NCBI RefSeq assembly: GCF_003931915.1
Contig: NZ_RSAA01000008.1
Coordinates: 1-64,000 of the forward strand
Direction of reading: 5' to 3'
DNA from: Saccharopolyspora rhizosphaerae
GTDB lineage: Bacteria; Actinomycetota; Actinomycetes; Mycobacteriales; Pseudonocardiaceae
Length of the DNA stretch: 64,000 nt
In this document: positions 54,228-62,401 of the stretch, piece by piece
Layout of the letters: the number at the start of each line of letters is the position of its first letter
Numbering within the stretch: position 1 is the first letter of the stretch
Position numbers and translations under genes: made by a program
The notes under the pieces: generated by a model
Told to the model about the DNA's origin: nothing
The model's input: only the letters and a program-made list of their open reading frames with translations
Database searches by the model: none

Positions 54228-55096
54228 CCGGCTATCCGAACCGTCGTGGTCGATCCCCAGATCGCCAGGCTGCAGAAGAAGTCGAGCACGGTGACCAGCA
54301 CGATCGAGGTGCGCACCGCGCGGCCGACGGCGACGCCGACCCCTGCCGGACCGCCGCTGGCGGTGTAGCCGTAGTAGCAGTGGGTCAGGATCACCGCGAT
54401 GCTGAAGACCATCACCTTGCCGAAGGACCACAGCACGTCCTCCGGGGGCAAGAACAGGTGGAAGTAGTGGTCGTAGGTCCCCGGCGACTGGCCGTAGACC
54501 CACACCGTGATCTGCCGGGAGGCCAGGTAGGAACCCAGCAGCCCCACCACGTACAGCGGGATGACGGCGGCGACCCCGGCCAGCACTCGGCTGGTCACCA
54601 GGTACGGAACGCTGCGCACCCCCATCACTTCCAGCGCGTCGATCTCGTCGGAGATGCGCATCGCGCCCAGCTGCGCGGTGAAACCGCAGCCGACGGTGGC
54701 CGACAGCGCGAGACCGGCTGCCAGCGGCGCGACTTCGCGGGTGTCGAAGTAGGCGGCGATGAAGCCGGTCAGCGCCGCGGTGCCGAGCTGGTTCAGCGAG
54801 GAGTAGCCCTGCAGGCCGACGACGGCGCCGGTGGCCATGGTCATGCCGATCATGACGCCGAGCGTGCCGCCGATGATGGCCAACGCTCCGCTGCCGAAGA
54901 CGACCTCGGTGAGCAGCCGCAGCGTTTCCTTGGGGTACTTGGCCAGCGTGACCGGCACCAGCGCGAGCGCGCGGCCGTAGAACGACAGCTGCCAGCCGAG
55001 GTTGGCCAGCACGTCACCGGGCCTGGCGGCGACCTTGGCGATGCGGCGCTGCATCGGGGTGGGTGTCGGCGGGGACGCCGTGTCCAACACTGCCAT
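54224..55096 (-). CDS. yrbE4B: YrbE4B-like permease
   Basis: MlaE-family integral membrane permease. 290 residues with about five hydrophobic segments; conserved MlaE segments include LGAMRISDEIDALEVMGVRSVPYLVTSRVLA. It begins one base after the yrbE4A stop. With YrbE4A it would form the membrane part of the Mce importer, powered by an MceG ATPase encoded elsewhere (not in this window). Confidence 0.93.
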   Translation of the reverse strand: MAVLDTASPPTPTPMQRRIAKVAARPGDVLANLGWQLSFYGRALALVPVTLAKYPKETLRLLTEVVFGSGALAIIGGTLGVMIGMTMATGAVVGLQGYSSLNQLGTAALTGFIAAYFDTREVAPLAAGLALSATVGCGFTAQLGAMRISDEIDALEVMGVRSVPYLVTSRVLAGVAAVIPLYVVGLLGSYLASRQITVWVYGQSPGTYDHYFHLFLPPEDVLWSFGKVMVFSIAVILTHCYYGYTASGGPAGVGVAVGRAVRTSIVLVTVLDFFCSLAIWGSTTTVRIAG

Positions 55097-55097
55097 C

Positions 55098-55880
55098 TCA
55101 CAGCCCCTTCGGCGGCACGAGTTGCAGGTAGATGCCGGTCACCAGGAGGTTGATCATGAACAGCAGGAGGAAGGTGATGACCACCGCCTGGTTGACCGCG
55201 TCGCCGACGCCCTTCGGCCCGCCGGAGGGGTTCAGACCGCGGTAGGCGGCCACCACGCCGGCGACGAAGCCGTAGATGGCGGCCTTGATCTCGCTGACCC
55301 AGATGTCGGGCAGCGAGGCCAGCGCGTTGAAGCTCGCGAGGTAAGCACCGGGCGTGCCGCCCTGCAGGATCACGTTGAAGAAGTAGCCGCCGAGCACGCC
55401 GACCACGCTGACCAGGCCGTTGAGCAGCAGCGAGACCAGCACCGCGCCGAGCACCCTGGGCACGATCAGCCGGTGGATGGGCGAGATGCCCAGCACCTCC
55501 ATCGCGTCGATCTCCTCGCGGATGGTGCGTGCCCCGATGTCGGCGCACACCGCCGAACCGCCGGCACCGGCCACCAGCAACGCGGTGATCAGCGGACTCG
55601 CCTGCTGCAGGATCGCGAGCGCGCTGGCCGCGCCGGTGAACGACTGCGCCCCGATCTGCTGGGTCAGCGACCCCAGCTGCATGGCGATCACCGCGCCGAA
55701 CGGGATGGCCACCATCGCGGTCGGCAGGATCGTGACGCTGGCGAAGAACCAGGCCTGCTGGACCCACTCGCGCACCGCGAAGGGCTTGCGCGGCGCGTAC
55801 CGCACGACTTCCCAGGCCAGCGTGGCGATCTTGCCCACGTGGCCGAGGGCCGTCGAGACTCCGGCGACCGGCGCGCTCAT
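55098..55880 (-). CDS. yrbE4A: YrbE4A-like permease
   Basis: MlaE-family permease, 260 residues from the ATG at 55880 with GAGGAG 8 bases upstream. MlaE motif CADIGARTIREEIDAMEVLGISPIHRLIVPRVLG, then helices ending TFLLLFMINLLVTGIYLQLVPPKGL. It is separated from the SDR gene by 91 bases without an obvious promoter, so both probably belong to one transcript. Confidence 0.93.
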   Translation of the reverse strand: MSAPVAGVSTALGHVGKIATLAWEVVRYAPRKPFAVREWVQQAWFFASVTILPTAMVAIPFGAVIAMQLGSLTQQIGAQSFTGAASALAILQQASPLITALLVAGAGGSAVCADIGARTIREEIDAMEVLGISPIHRLIVPRVLGAVLVSLLLNGLVSVVGVLGGYFFNVILQGGTPGAYLASFNALASLPDIWVSEIKAAIYGFVAGVVAAYRGLNPSGGPKGVGDAVNQAVVITFLLLFMINLLVTGIYLQLVPPKGL

Positions 55881-55971
55881 GACCGCCGCTCCTCGATACC
55901 CATGCTTCCTCCCGGCCTCGTTGACGGAAAAAGTGCCTGCCGCCTGTGAGCCCGGCGGGATGGCCGCTGCT

Positions 55972-56856
55972 CTACGGAATCGCGAGGACGTCGTTGGCGG
56001 CGAAGGACTTCTCCGGGTCGCGGTCGGCGAAGTAGGACCCCAGGCCCTGCTCCAGGTCCTCCTGCGTCCAGAGGTCGCCCGGTGCGGCGAACTTCTGCTC
56101 GACCGTCGGCGGCGCCAGCAACGCGACGACACCGCTGTGCACGACGAAGACCTGTCCGCTGATGTTCTCCGCGGACGGCCCGGCGAGGTAGGTCACCAGC
56201 GGAGCCACGTGCTCGACCGACATCGGGTCGACGCCCTCGCCGGGTGCCTCGCCGAAGGTCTGCGCGGTCATCGCGGTGCGCGCCCGCGGGCAGATCGCGT
56301 TGGCCCGCACGCCCATCCGCGACATCGCGCGGGCGGTGGAGACGGTCAGAGCCGCGATGCCGCCCTTGGCCGCGGCGTAGTTGGGCTGTCCCGCCGATCC
56401 CAGCAGGAAGGCCTCCGAGGCGGTGTTGATGATGCTGCCGCTGGTGGCGCCGGTGTCCTTGTACTCCTGGCGCCAGTGCGCGGTGGCGTTGCGGGAGAGC
56501 AGGAAGTGGCCGCGCAGGTGCACCCGCAGCACGTCGTCCCACTCCTGGTCGCTCATCTTGAACAGCATCCGGTCGCGCAGCAGACCGGCGTTGTTGACCA
56601 CGACGTGCAGCCCGCCGAGGCGTTCGGTGGCAGCGGCCATCATCTGCGCGGAGACGTCGGAGTCCGAGACGTCGCCGACGACCGCGACCGCCTTGGTGCC
56701 GATCTCCTCGATCTCGGCCACCACGTCGTGCGCCGCCTCGGTGACGTCGTTGACCACCACGTTCGCCCCGGCGCGCGCCAGCGAGAGCGCCTCGGCGCGC
56801 CCCAGTCCGGCACCGGCTCCGGTGACGATCGCTACCTTTCCGTCCACACTCGACAC
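55972..56856 (-). CDS. SDR dehydrogenase, 17beta-HSD-like (Hsd4A position)
   Basis: NAD(P)-dependent short-chain dehydrogenase. 294 residues from the GTG at 56856. Cofactor motif TGAGAGLG (12-19), NNAG (88-91), catalytic S147, Y160 and K164 (YAAAKGG). In mycobacteria the gene upstream of yrbE4A is hsd4A (Rv3502c), which acts on steroid side-chain hydroxyacyl-CoA intermediates and 17-hydroxysteroids. The same place and length here support that role. A C-terminal extension after residue ~230 is like that of Hsd4A. Confidence 0.88.
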   Translation of the reverse strand: MSSVDGKVAIVTGAGAGLGRAEALSLARAGANVVVNDVTEAAHDVVAEIEEIGTKAVAVVGDVSDSDVSAQMMAAATERLGGLHVVVNNAGLLRDRMLFKMSDQEWDDVLRVHLRGHFLLSRNATAHWRQEYKDTGATSGSIINTASEAFLLGSAGQPNYAAAKGGIAALTVSTARAMSRMGVRANAICPRARTAMTAQTFGEAPGEGVDPMSVEHVAPLVTYLAGPSAENISGQVFVVHSGVVALLAPPTVEQKFAAPGDLWTQEDLEQGLGSYFADRDPEKSFAANDVLAIP

Positions 56857-56863
56857 GTGCGCC

Positions 56864-57958
56864 TCACCTCGGGTCGAAAGTGACGACCTGGCGGACCACG
56901 GCGTCATCGCCGCGGCGCAGTGCCGCCAGTCCGTCGTTGATGTCGGCCAGCGGCAACCGCCGGCTGATCATGCCTTCCAGGTCCAGCAGTCCCGCCCGCC
57001 ACAGCTCGACCATCCGGCCGGTGTCCCGGCGTGGGTCGGCCGAACCGTAGAAGGAGGGGACGATGGTGCGTTCGTTGATGAACAGCTCTTGGGCGGAGAA
57101 CTCGACCTTCTGGTCCTCGCCGCCCGCGCCGACGATCACCGCGGTGCCGCCGCGGCGGGCCGCGTCGTAGGCGGCTCGGATGGTCGTGGCCAGTCCGACG
57201 ACCTCGAAGGCGTAGTCGAAACCGCGTCCGCCGGTGACGTCCTGGCGGACTTCGGCCAGGCCTTCGGGCGTGGTGGCGTGGGTGGCGCCGAACCGCAGCG
57301 CCGCTTCGTGCTTGGCGGTCACGGGGTCGACCGCGACGATGCGCGAGGCACCGGCGATGCGCGCGCCCTGGATGACCGAGATGCCCACCCCGCCGCAGCC
57401 GATGACGACCACGGTGGCGCCGGGTTCAACCTTCGCGGTGTTGAGCACCGCACCGACGCCCGTGAGCACCCCGCACCCGATCAGCGCGGCGAGCTCGTGC
57501 GGCACGTCCTCGTCCACCACCACCGCGGCGTCGGCGGGGACCACCAGCTCTTCGGCGAAGGTGCCGCACCCGGCGAAGCCGAAGGCGGACTCGCCGCCGA
57601 CCTCGAAGCGGGGCGAGACGAAGGCGTTGGCGGTGTGCACCTCGCACAGGTGCGGCTGGCCGCCCAGGCACACGCGGCAGCGGTTGCACGGCGGCACGAA
57701 GGAGATCACGACCCGGTCACCGACCTGCAGGTGGTCGACCTTCTCCCCCACCGCGACGACGTCGCCGGCGCCCTCGTGGCCCAGGATCCCGGGAGCCAGC
57801 GCGGGCAGTCCGCCGTCCATGGCGGACAGGTCGCTGTGGCAGATGCCGGAGGCCCGAACCCGCACGCGCACCTCGTCGGGGCCCACCTCGGCGGTGGACA
57901 CGTCCGAACGCACGTCGAGTTCAGGGTCACCGATCTGCTTCAGCACCGCTGCCTTCAC
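56864..57958 (-). CDS. Zinc-dependent alcohol dehydrogenase
   Basis: Medium-chain dehydrogenase of 364 residues from the GTG at 57958 (GAGGAG 7 bases upstream). Catalytic zinc ligands C40 and H61-E62; the structural-zinc cysteines C91, C94, C97 and C105; cofactor turn IGCGGVGI. It is the first gene of the leftward operon, 7 bases before the SDR. Likely oxidises an alcohol in steroid catabolism, such as a side-chain hydroxyl, but the substrate is inferred only from context. Confidence 0.88.
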   Translation of the reverse strand: MKAAVLKQIGDPELDVRSDVSTAEVGPDEVRVRVRASGICHSDLSAMDGGLPALAPGILGHEGAGDVVAVGEKVDHLQVGDRVVISFVPPCNRCRVCLGGQPHLCEVHTANAFVSPRFEVGGESAFGFAGCGTFAEELVVPADAAVVVDEDVPHELAALIGCGVLTGVGAVLNTAKVEPGATVVVIGCGGVGISVIQGARIAGASRIVAVDPVTAKHEAALRFGATHATTPEGLAEVRQDVTGGRGFDYAFEVVGLATTIRAAYDAARRGGTAVIVGAGGEDQKVEFSAQELFINERTIVPSFYGSADPRRDTGRMVELWRAGLLDLEGMISRRLPLADINDGLAALRRGDDAVVRQVVTFDPR

Positions 57959-58020
57959 CGGCTCGCTCCTCACCAGGGCACCCCCGCAGCACCGCGGGGA
58001 GCGTGTAAGCCACCACACAC

Positions 58021-58034
58021 TAGAATGTGTTCTC
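58021..58034. promoter_or_regulatory. KstR-like box 1 (degenerate)
   Basis: TAGAATGTGTTCTC: symmetric AGAA...TTCT but with AAT in place of AAC. It is 63 bases upstream of the alcohol dehydrogenase start. Confidence 0.45.
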
Positions 58035-58108
58035 GCTCGGGATCAAGAGGCTTGTCAAGAAGCCTTCCCACTGCTGCACACCCGCCCGCCTGCGCGCACA
58101 CGAGTAGG

Positions 58109-58122
58109 TAAAACGCGTTCTA
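58109..58122. promoter_or_regulatory. KstR-like box 2 (full match)
   Basis: TAAAACGCGTTCTA fits TNNAACNNGTTNNA at every fixed position. It lies mid-way in the divergent region. Confidence 0.7.
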
Positions 58123-58244
58123 GCAAAGGGGACCTTCCGGTCATCGTCGGACCGGACCGCCGCCCATCCGGCAGCCCTGATCGCTCAACGAGCCGGAGCC
58201 GCTCCCGGTGACTGCTCCGTTCGGACGCGAAGTCGCGGTCACTC

Positions 58245-58258
58245 TAGAACACGTTGCA
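58245..58258. promoter_or_regulatory. KstR-like box 3 (full match)
   Basis: TAGAACACGTTGCA fits TNNAACNNGTTNNA completely. It lies 107 bases before the fadE26 start. Confidence 0.7.
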
Positions 58259-58321
58259 CATCGTTGATGACGCGATGACCGCTCGGTCTCGACCTGATCG
58301 CGAACGCCGGTCTATGATTTT

Positions 58322-58335
58322 AGAAACGTGTTCCA
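58322..58335. promoter_or_regulatory. KstR-like box 4 (near match)
   Basis: AGAAACGTGTTCCA keeps the AACNNGTT core and final A but has A in the first position. It lies 30 bases before the fadE26 ATG. Confidence 0.5.
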
Positions 58336-58364
58336 CCCAAGCGCGGCCCACCCCGGGAGGATGC

Positions 58365-59540
58365 ATGCGCATCGCCTACACGTCCGAGCACGAGAAGCTC
58401 CGGGAGGAGCTGCGCGCCTACTTCGCCGACCTCATGACGCCCGAACTCCGCGAGGAGCTCTCGCACGGCGACTACGGCGACGGCGGCGCTTACCAACAGC
58501 TCGTGCGGCAGATGGGGGCCGACGGCTGGCTCGCGCTGGGCTGGCCCGAGGAGTACGGCGGCCAGAACCGCAGCATGCTCGAGCAGCTGATCTTCACCGA
58601 CGAGGCCGCCATCGCGGGCGCTCCGGTGCCGTTCCTGACGCTCAACAGCATCGCACCCACGATCATGCGCTTCGGCACGGCCGAGCAGAAGTCCTCCTTC
58701 CTGCCCAAGATCGCCGCGGGCGAGATCCACTTCGCCATCGGCTACTCCGAACCGGAAGCGGGCACCGACCTGGCTTCGTTGCGCACCACCGCGGTCCGCG
58801 ACGGCGACGAGTACGTGATCAACGGCCAGAAGATGTGGACCAGCCTGATCCAGTACGCCGACTACGTCTGGCTGGCCTGCCGCACCGACCCCGAGGCGAA
58901 GAAGCACCGCGGGCTGAGCGTGATCATCGTGCCCACCTCGGCGGAGGGCTTCTCCTGGACCCCGGTCCACACCGTGTCCGGCCCGACGACCAGCGCGACC
59001 TACTACTCCGACGTGCGGGTGCCGACCTCGTCGCTGGTGGGCACTGAGAACGAGGGGTGGCCGCTGGTGACCAACCAGCTCAACCACGAGCGGGTCGCGC
59101 TGACCTCCGCCGCGCCGCTGCAGCTGGCGCTGACGGAGGTGCGCGACTGGGCGGCGCGAACCCGGTTGTCCGACGGGCGGCGGGTCATCGACCAGGAGTG
59201 GGTGCAACAGCACCTCGCGCGGGTGCACGCGGGCGCGGAGTTCCTGAAGCTGATGAACTGGAAGATCGCCACCACCGCCGAGAAGCACCCCACGCCCGCC
59301 GCGGCGTCGGCCACGAAGGTCTTCGGCACCGAGTTCGCCACCGAGGCCTACCGGCTGCTCATGGAGGTGCTCGGCACCGCCGCCTACGTGCGCTCGGGTT
59401 CGAAGGGCGCCGCGCTGGCCGGGCGGATCGAACGGATGCACCGCTCCGCGCTGATCCTCACCTTCGGCGGCGGTACCAACGAGGTGCAGCGCGACATCAT
59501 CGCCGCCGTCGGCCTCGGACTTCCCGCTGCGAAGCGCTGA
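58365..59540 (+). CDS. fadE26: Steroid side-chain acyl-CoA dehydrogenase, FadE26 type
   Basis: FAD-dependent acyl-CoA dehydrogenase. 391 residues from the ATG at 58365 (GGGAGG just upstream). Motifs: FAIGYSEPEAGTDLASLRTTAVRDG in the middle domain, and GGGTNEVQRDIIA near the end. The mycobacterial FadE26-FadE27 pair forms an alpha2-beta2 dehydrogenase for steroid side-chain CoA thioesters; the neighbouring fadE27 and fadD17 genes are in the same order here. The role follows from that synteny. Confidence 0.9.
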   Translation: MRIAYTSEHEKLREELRAYFADLMTPELREELSHGDYGDGGAYQQLVRQMGADGWLALGWPEEYGGQNRSMLEQLIFTDEAAIAGAPVPFLTLNSIAPTIMRFGTAEQKSSFLPKIAAGEIHFAIGYSEPEAGTDLASLRTTAVRDGDEYVINGQKMWTSLIQYADYVWLACRTDPEAKKHRGLSVIIVPTSAEGFSWTPVHTVSGPTTSATYYSDVRVPTSSLVGTENEGWPLVTNQLNHERVALTSAAPLQLALTEVRDWAARTRLSDGRRVIDQEWVQQHLARVHAGAEFLKLMNWKIATTAEKHPTPAAASATKVFGTEFATEAYRLLMEVLGTAAYVRSGSKGAALAGRIERMHRSALILTFGGGTNEVQRDIIAAVGLGLPAAKR

Positions 59541-59621
59541 CCCGGGGCGGTCCCCGCGGAACTGATCCCGGCGGCGGCACTTCCACGGCAGCTGCCCCCC
59601 ACCCACCTCCCAGGAGGCGAC

Positions 59622-60710
59622 ATGGACTTCACCCCCACCGAGGCCCAGGAGGACCTGGCCGGGCTGGTCGGGCGCATCCTCGGTGACAAGGTCACCAACG
59701 AGCGGCTGCGCGAGGTCGAGGCGCAGCAGGACCGCTTCGACCGGGCCCTGTGGGCCGAGCTGGCCAAGGCCGACGTGCTCGCCGCCGCGCTGCCCGACGG
59801 CGGCTTCGGGCTGCTGGAGCAGTGCAGCGTGCTGATCGAGATCGGCCGCGCCGTGGCTCCGGTGCCCTACCTGCCCTCGATCACGATGGGTGCGACGACG
59901 CTGGCCGAGTTCGGCACCGATGAGCACCGGCGGCGCTGGGTCGAACCCGCCGCGCGAGGGGAGGTCGTGCTCACCGCCGCGCTCAGCGAGGAAGGAGGCA
60001 CCGACCCCGGCGCTCCCGTCACCCGCGCCGAGCGCGACGGCGAGGACTGGGTGCTCACCGGCACCAAGGTGAACGTGCCCGCGGGCCCGATCGCCGACCT
60101 CGTCCTCGTTCCCGCGACCACCGACGACGGGCCGCGGCTCTTCCTCGTCGCGCCCGGCGACCCGGGTGCCGAAGTGCTGCGCCAGGAGGTCGTCGACGGC
60201 GACGACGAGGGCTGGTTGTCGCTGTCCGGCGTGCGCATCAGCGGGGACGACGTGCTCGGTGCCGAGGCGCTGCACCAGTTGGTCGTGCGGGCGACGATCG
60301 GCGTGTGCGCGGTGCAGGTCGGCGTGCTCTCCGGCGCGCTGGAGCGCACCAGCGCCTACGCCGGGGAGCGCGTGCAGTTCGGCCGGCCGATCGGCACCTT
60401 CCAGGCGGTCGCGCAGCGGCTGGCCGACGGGTTCATCGACGTCGAGGCGGCGAAGCTGACGCTCTGGCAGGCCGCGTGGCGCGCCTCCGAAGGACTGCCG
60501 TGCGCGGAAGAGGCCGCCACCGCGAAGTTCTGGGCCTCCGAGGCCGGGCACCGCGTGGCGCACACCGCCGTCCACGTGCACGGTGGGGTGGGCATCGACC
60601 TCGACCACGAGCTGCACCGCTACTTCGTGGCGGCCAAGCGCGGCGAGTTCGCCCTGGGAGGCGCCACGACCCAGCTGCGCCGGATCGGCGCGGCCCTGGC
60701 GGCGCGATGA
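59622..60710 (+). CDS. fadE27: Steroid side-chain acyl-CoA dehydrogenase, FadE27 type
   Basis: Second subunit. 362 residues from an ATG with CAGGAGG upstream. Shorter and more diverged than FadE26, with acyl-CoA dehydrogenase segments RTSAYAGERVQFGRPIGTFQAVAQRLAD and HVHGGVGIDLDHELHRYF. In the known complex only one subunit type carries the full FAD site and catalytic base, so a degenerate site here would be normal. Its stop overlaps the fadD17 start. Confidence 0.88.
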   Translation: MDFTPTEAQEDLAGLVGRILGDKVTNERLREVEAQQDRFDRALWAELAKADVLAAALPDGGFGLLEQCSVLIEIGRAVAPVPYLPSITMGATTLAEFGTDEHRRRWVEPAARGEVVLTAALSEEGGTDPGAPVTRAERDGEDWVLTGTKVNVPAGPIADLVLVPATTDDGPRLFLVAPGDPGAEVLRQEVVDGDDEGWLSLSGVRISGDDVLGAEALHQLVVRATIGVCAVQVGVLSGALERTSAYAGERVQFGRPIGTFQAVAQRLADGFIDVEAAKLTLWQAAWRASEGLPCAEEAATAKFWASEAGHRVAHTAVHVHGGVGIDLDHELHRYFVAAKRGEFALGGATTQLRRIGAALAAR

Positions 60711-62296
60711 GCTCCCCGCTGGACCGGCCGGAGGTCATGCCCACGGTCACCGAACTGCTGCTGGCCAGGGCTGATGACGGAGGTCCCGGCCTGCGCACCG
60801 CGGACCGCGAGTGGACCTGGGCCGAGCACGTGCGGCGCAGCGCGGAGCACGCCGCACTGCTGCGCGAACTGCTTGCCGGCGATGCGCCCCCGCACATCGG
60901 CGTGCTGCTGGACAACGTCCCGGAGTTCTCGTTCCTGCTCGGTGGTGCAGCGCTGTCGGGTGCGGTGGTGGTGGGCCTCAACCCGACCCGGCGTGGCACC
61001 GCGCTGGAGCGCGACATCCGGTTGGCCGACTGCCGGGTCGTGCTCGCCGACGCCGCCTACGCACCCCTGCTCGACGGGCTGGACCTGAGCGGGGTGCACG
61101 TGTTCTCGCTGGAGTCCTGGCGCGCGGAGGTCGCCCGCCACGCGGGCGCGGAACTGGACCCGGTGCCCGCGACCGGCGAGGACCTGCTCGCGCTGGTGTT
61201 CACCTCCGGCACCGGCGGCGATCCGAAGGCGGTGCGCTGCACGCACGCCAAGATCGCCTTCCCGGGCCGGATGCTGGCCGAGCGCTTCGGACTCGGCGGC
61301 GAGGACGTCACCTACATCTCGATGCCGCTGTTCCACTCCAACGCCTTGATGGCGGGCTGGTCGGTCGGCCTGGCGGCGGGCGCGACGCTGGCGCTGCGAC
61401 CGAAGTTCTCGGCCTCGGGTTTCCTCCCGGACGTGCGCCGGTTCGGCGCGACCTACGCCAACTACGTCGGCACCCCGCTGTCCTACGTCCTGGCCACCCC
61501 GCCGAAGGCCGACGACGCCGACAACCCGCTGCGCGTGGTCTACGGCAACGAGGGCAACCAGCGCGACATCACGCGCTTCGCCGAGCGCTTCGGCTGCCAC
61601 GTCGTCGACGGCTTCGGTTCCTCGGAAGGCGGCATCGCGGTCACCCGCACCCCGGACACCCCACAGGGCGCGCTCGGACGGGTCACCGACGGTGTCGCCG
61701 TCCTCGACCCGGACACCGGGAAACCCTGCCCACCGGCCGATTTCGACTCCGCGGGTCGGCTGCTCAACGGTGACGAGGCGATCGGCGAGCTGGTGAACAC
61801 GACCGGCCCCGGCTGGTTCGCCGGGTACTACGGAGCACCGGAGGCCGACGCGCAGCGGATGCGCGAGGGCATGTACTGGAGCGGCGACCTCGGCTACCTC
61901 GACGCGGACGGGTTCTGCTACTTCGCGGGCCGCTCGGGAGACTGGCTGCGGGTCGACGGCGAGAACCTCGGCACGGCACCGATCGAGCGCGTTCTGCTGC
62001 GCCACCCGCACATCCGCGAAGCCGCGGTCTACGCGGTGCCTGCCGAGGTGGGCGATGCGGTGATGGCGGCGATCACCACCACCGACGACTTCGACCCGGC
62101 GGGCTTGGCCGGGTTCCTCGGCGCACAGGGCGATCTGGGCCCGAAGCAGTGGCCCCGCCACGTCCGGCTGGTGGCCGAACTGCCCCGGACGTCGACCCAC
62201 AAGGTGCTCAAGCGGGAGTTGGCGGCCGAAGGGGTCCGCGCCTCGGACCCGGTCTGGTCGCGCTGCGGCGACACCTACGAGCCGCGTACCCTATAA
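60707..62296 (+). CDS. fadD17: Steroid side-chain acyl-CoA ligase, FadD17 type
   Basis: ATP-dependent acyl-CoA synthetase (ANL family). 529 residues from the ATG at 60707, overlapping the fadE27 stop. AMP-binding loop LVFTSGTGGDPKAVRCTH, YGNEGNQRD and VVDGFGSSEGGIAVTRTPD in the core, and DLGYLDADGFCYFAGRSGDWLRVDGENL at the hinge. The catalytic lysine is in THKVLKREL. FadD17 activates steroid side-chain acids. A long shadow frame to the left is fadE27 in another phase. Confidence 0.9.
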   Translation: MSSPLDRPEVMPTVTELLLARADDGGPGLRTADREWTWAEHVRRSAEHAALLRELLAGDAPPHIGVLLDNVPEFSFLLGGAALSGAVVVGLNPTRRGTALERDIRLADCRVVLADAAYAPLLDGLDLSGVHVFSLESWRAEVARHAGAELDPVPATGEDLLALVFTSGTGGDPKAVRCTHAKIAFPGRMLAERFGLGGEDVTYISMPLFHSNALMAGWSVGLAAGATLALRPKFSASGFLPDVRRFGATYANYVGTPLSYVLATPPKADDADNPLRVVYGNEGNQRDITRFAERFGCHVVDGFGSSEGGIAVTRTPDTPQGALGRVTDGVAVLDPDTGKPCPPADFDSAGRLLNGDEAIGELVNTTGPGWFAGYYGAPEADAQRMREGMYWSGDLGYLDADGFCYFAGRSGDWLRVDGENLGTAPIERVLLRHPHIREAAVYAVPAEVGDAVMAAITTTDDFDPAGLAGFLGAQGDLGPKQWPRHVRLVAELPRTSTHKVLKRELAAEGVRASDPVWSRCGDTYEPRTL

Positions 62297-62305
62297 CATG
62301 TTCTA
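62292..62305. promoter_or_regulatory. KstR-like box 5 (full match)
   Basis: TATAACATGTTCTA fits TNNAACNNGTTNNA and overlaps the fadD17 stop. It is 97 bases before kshA. Confidence 0.75.
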
Positions 62306-62358
62306 CTTTGTGCACCGAATGGATGAGGCTATCAGATAGCACATCCGAACCGATTTCC

Positions 62359-62372
62359 TATAACCTGTTTCA
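62359..62372. promoter_or_regulatory. KstR-like box 6 (full match)
   Basis: TATAACCTGTTTCA fits TNNAACNNGTTNNA, 30 bases before the kshA ATG. A separate palindrome GCTATC-A-GATAGC lies between boxes 5 and 6 at 62328-62340. Confidence 0.75.
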
Positions 62373-62401
62373 ACACGACTCGTGACTGATGGAGGGACGC
62401 G

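Larger units (their letters stand above)
57959..58364. promoter_or_regulatory. Divergent promoter region of the two steroid operons
   Basis: 406 bases between the leftward alcohol dehydrogenase and rightward fadE26 starts. It holds four KstR-like boxes, two towards each gene, and should contain both promoters. No gene was recognised inside. Confidence 0.75.
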
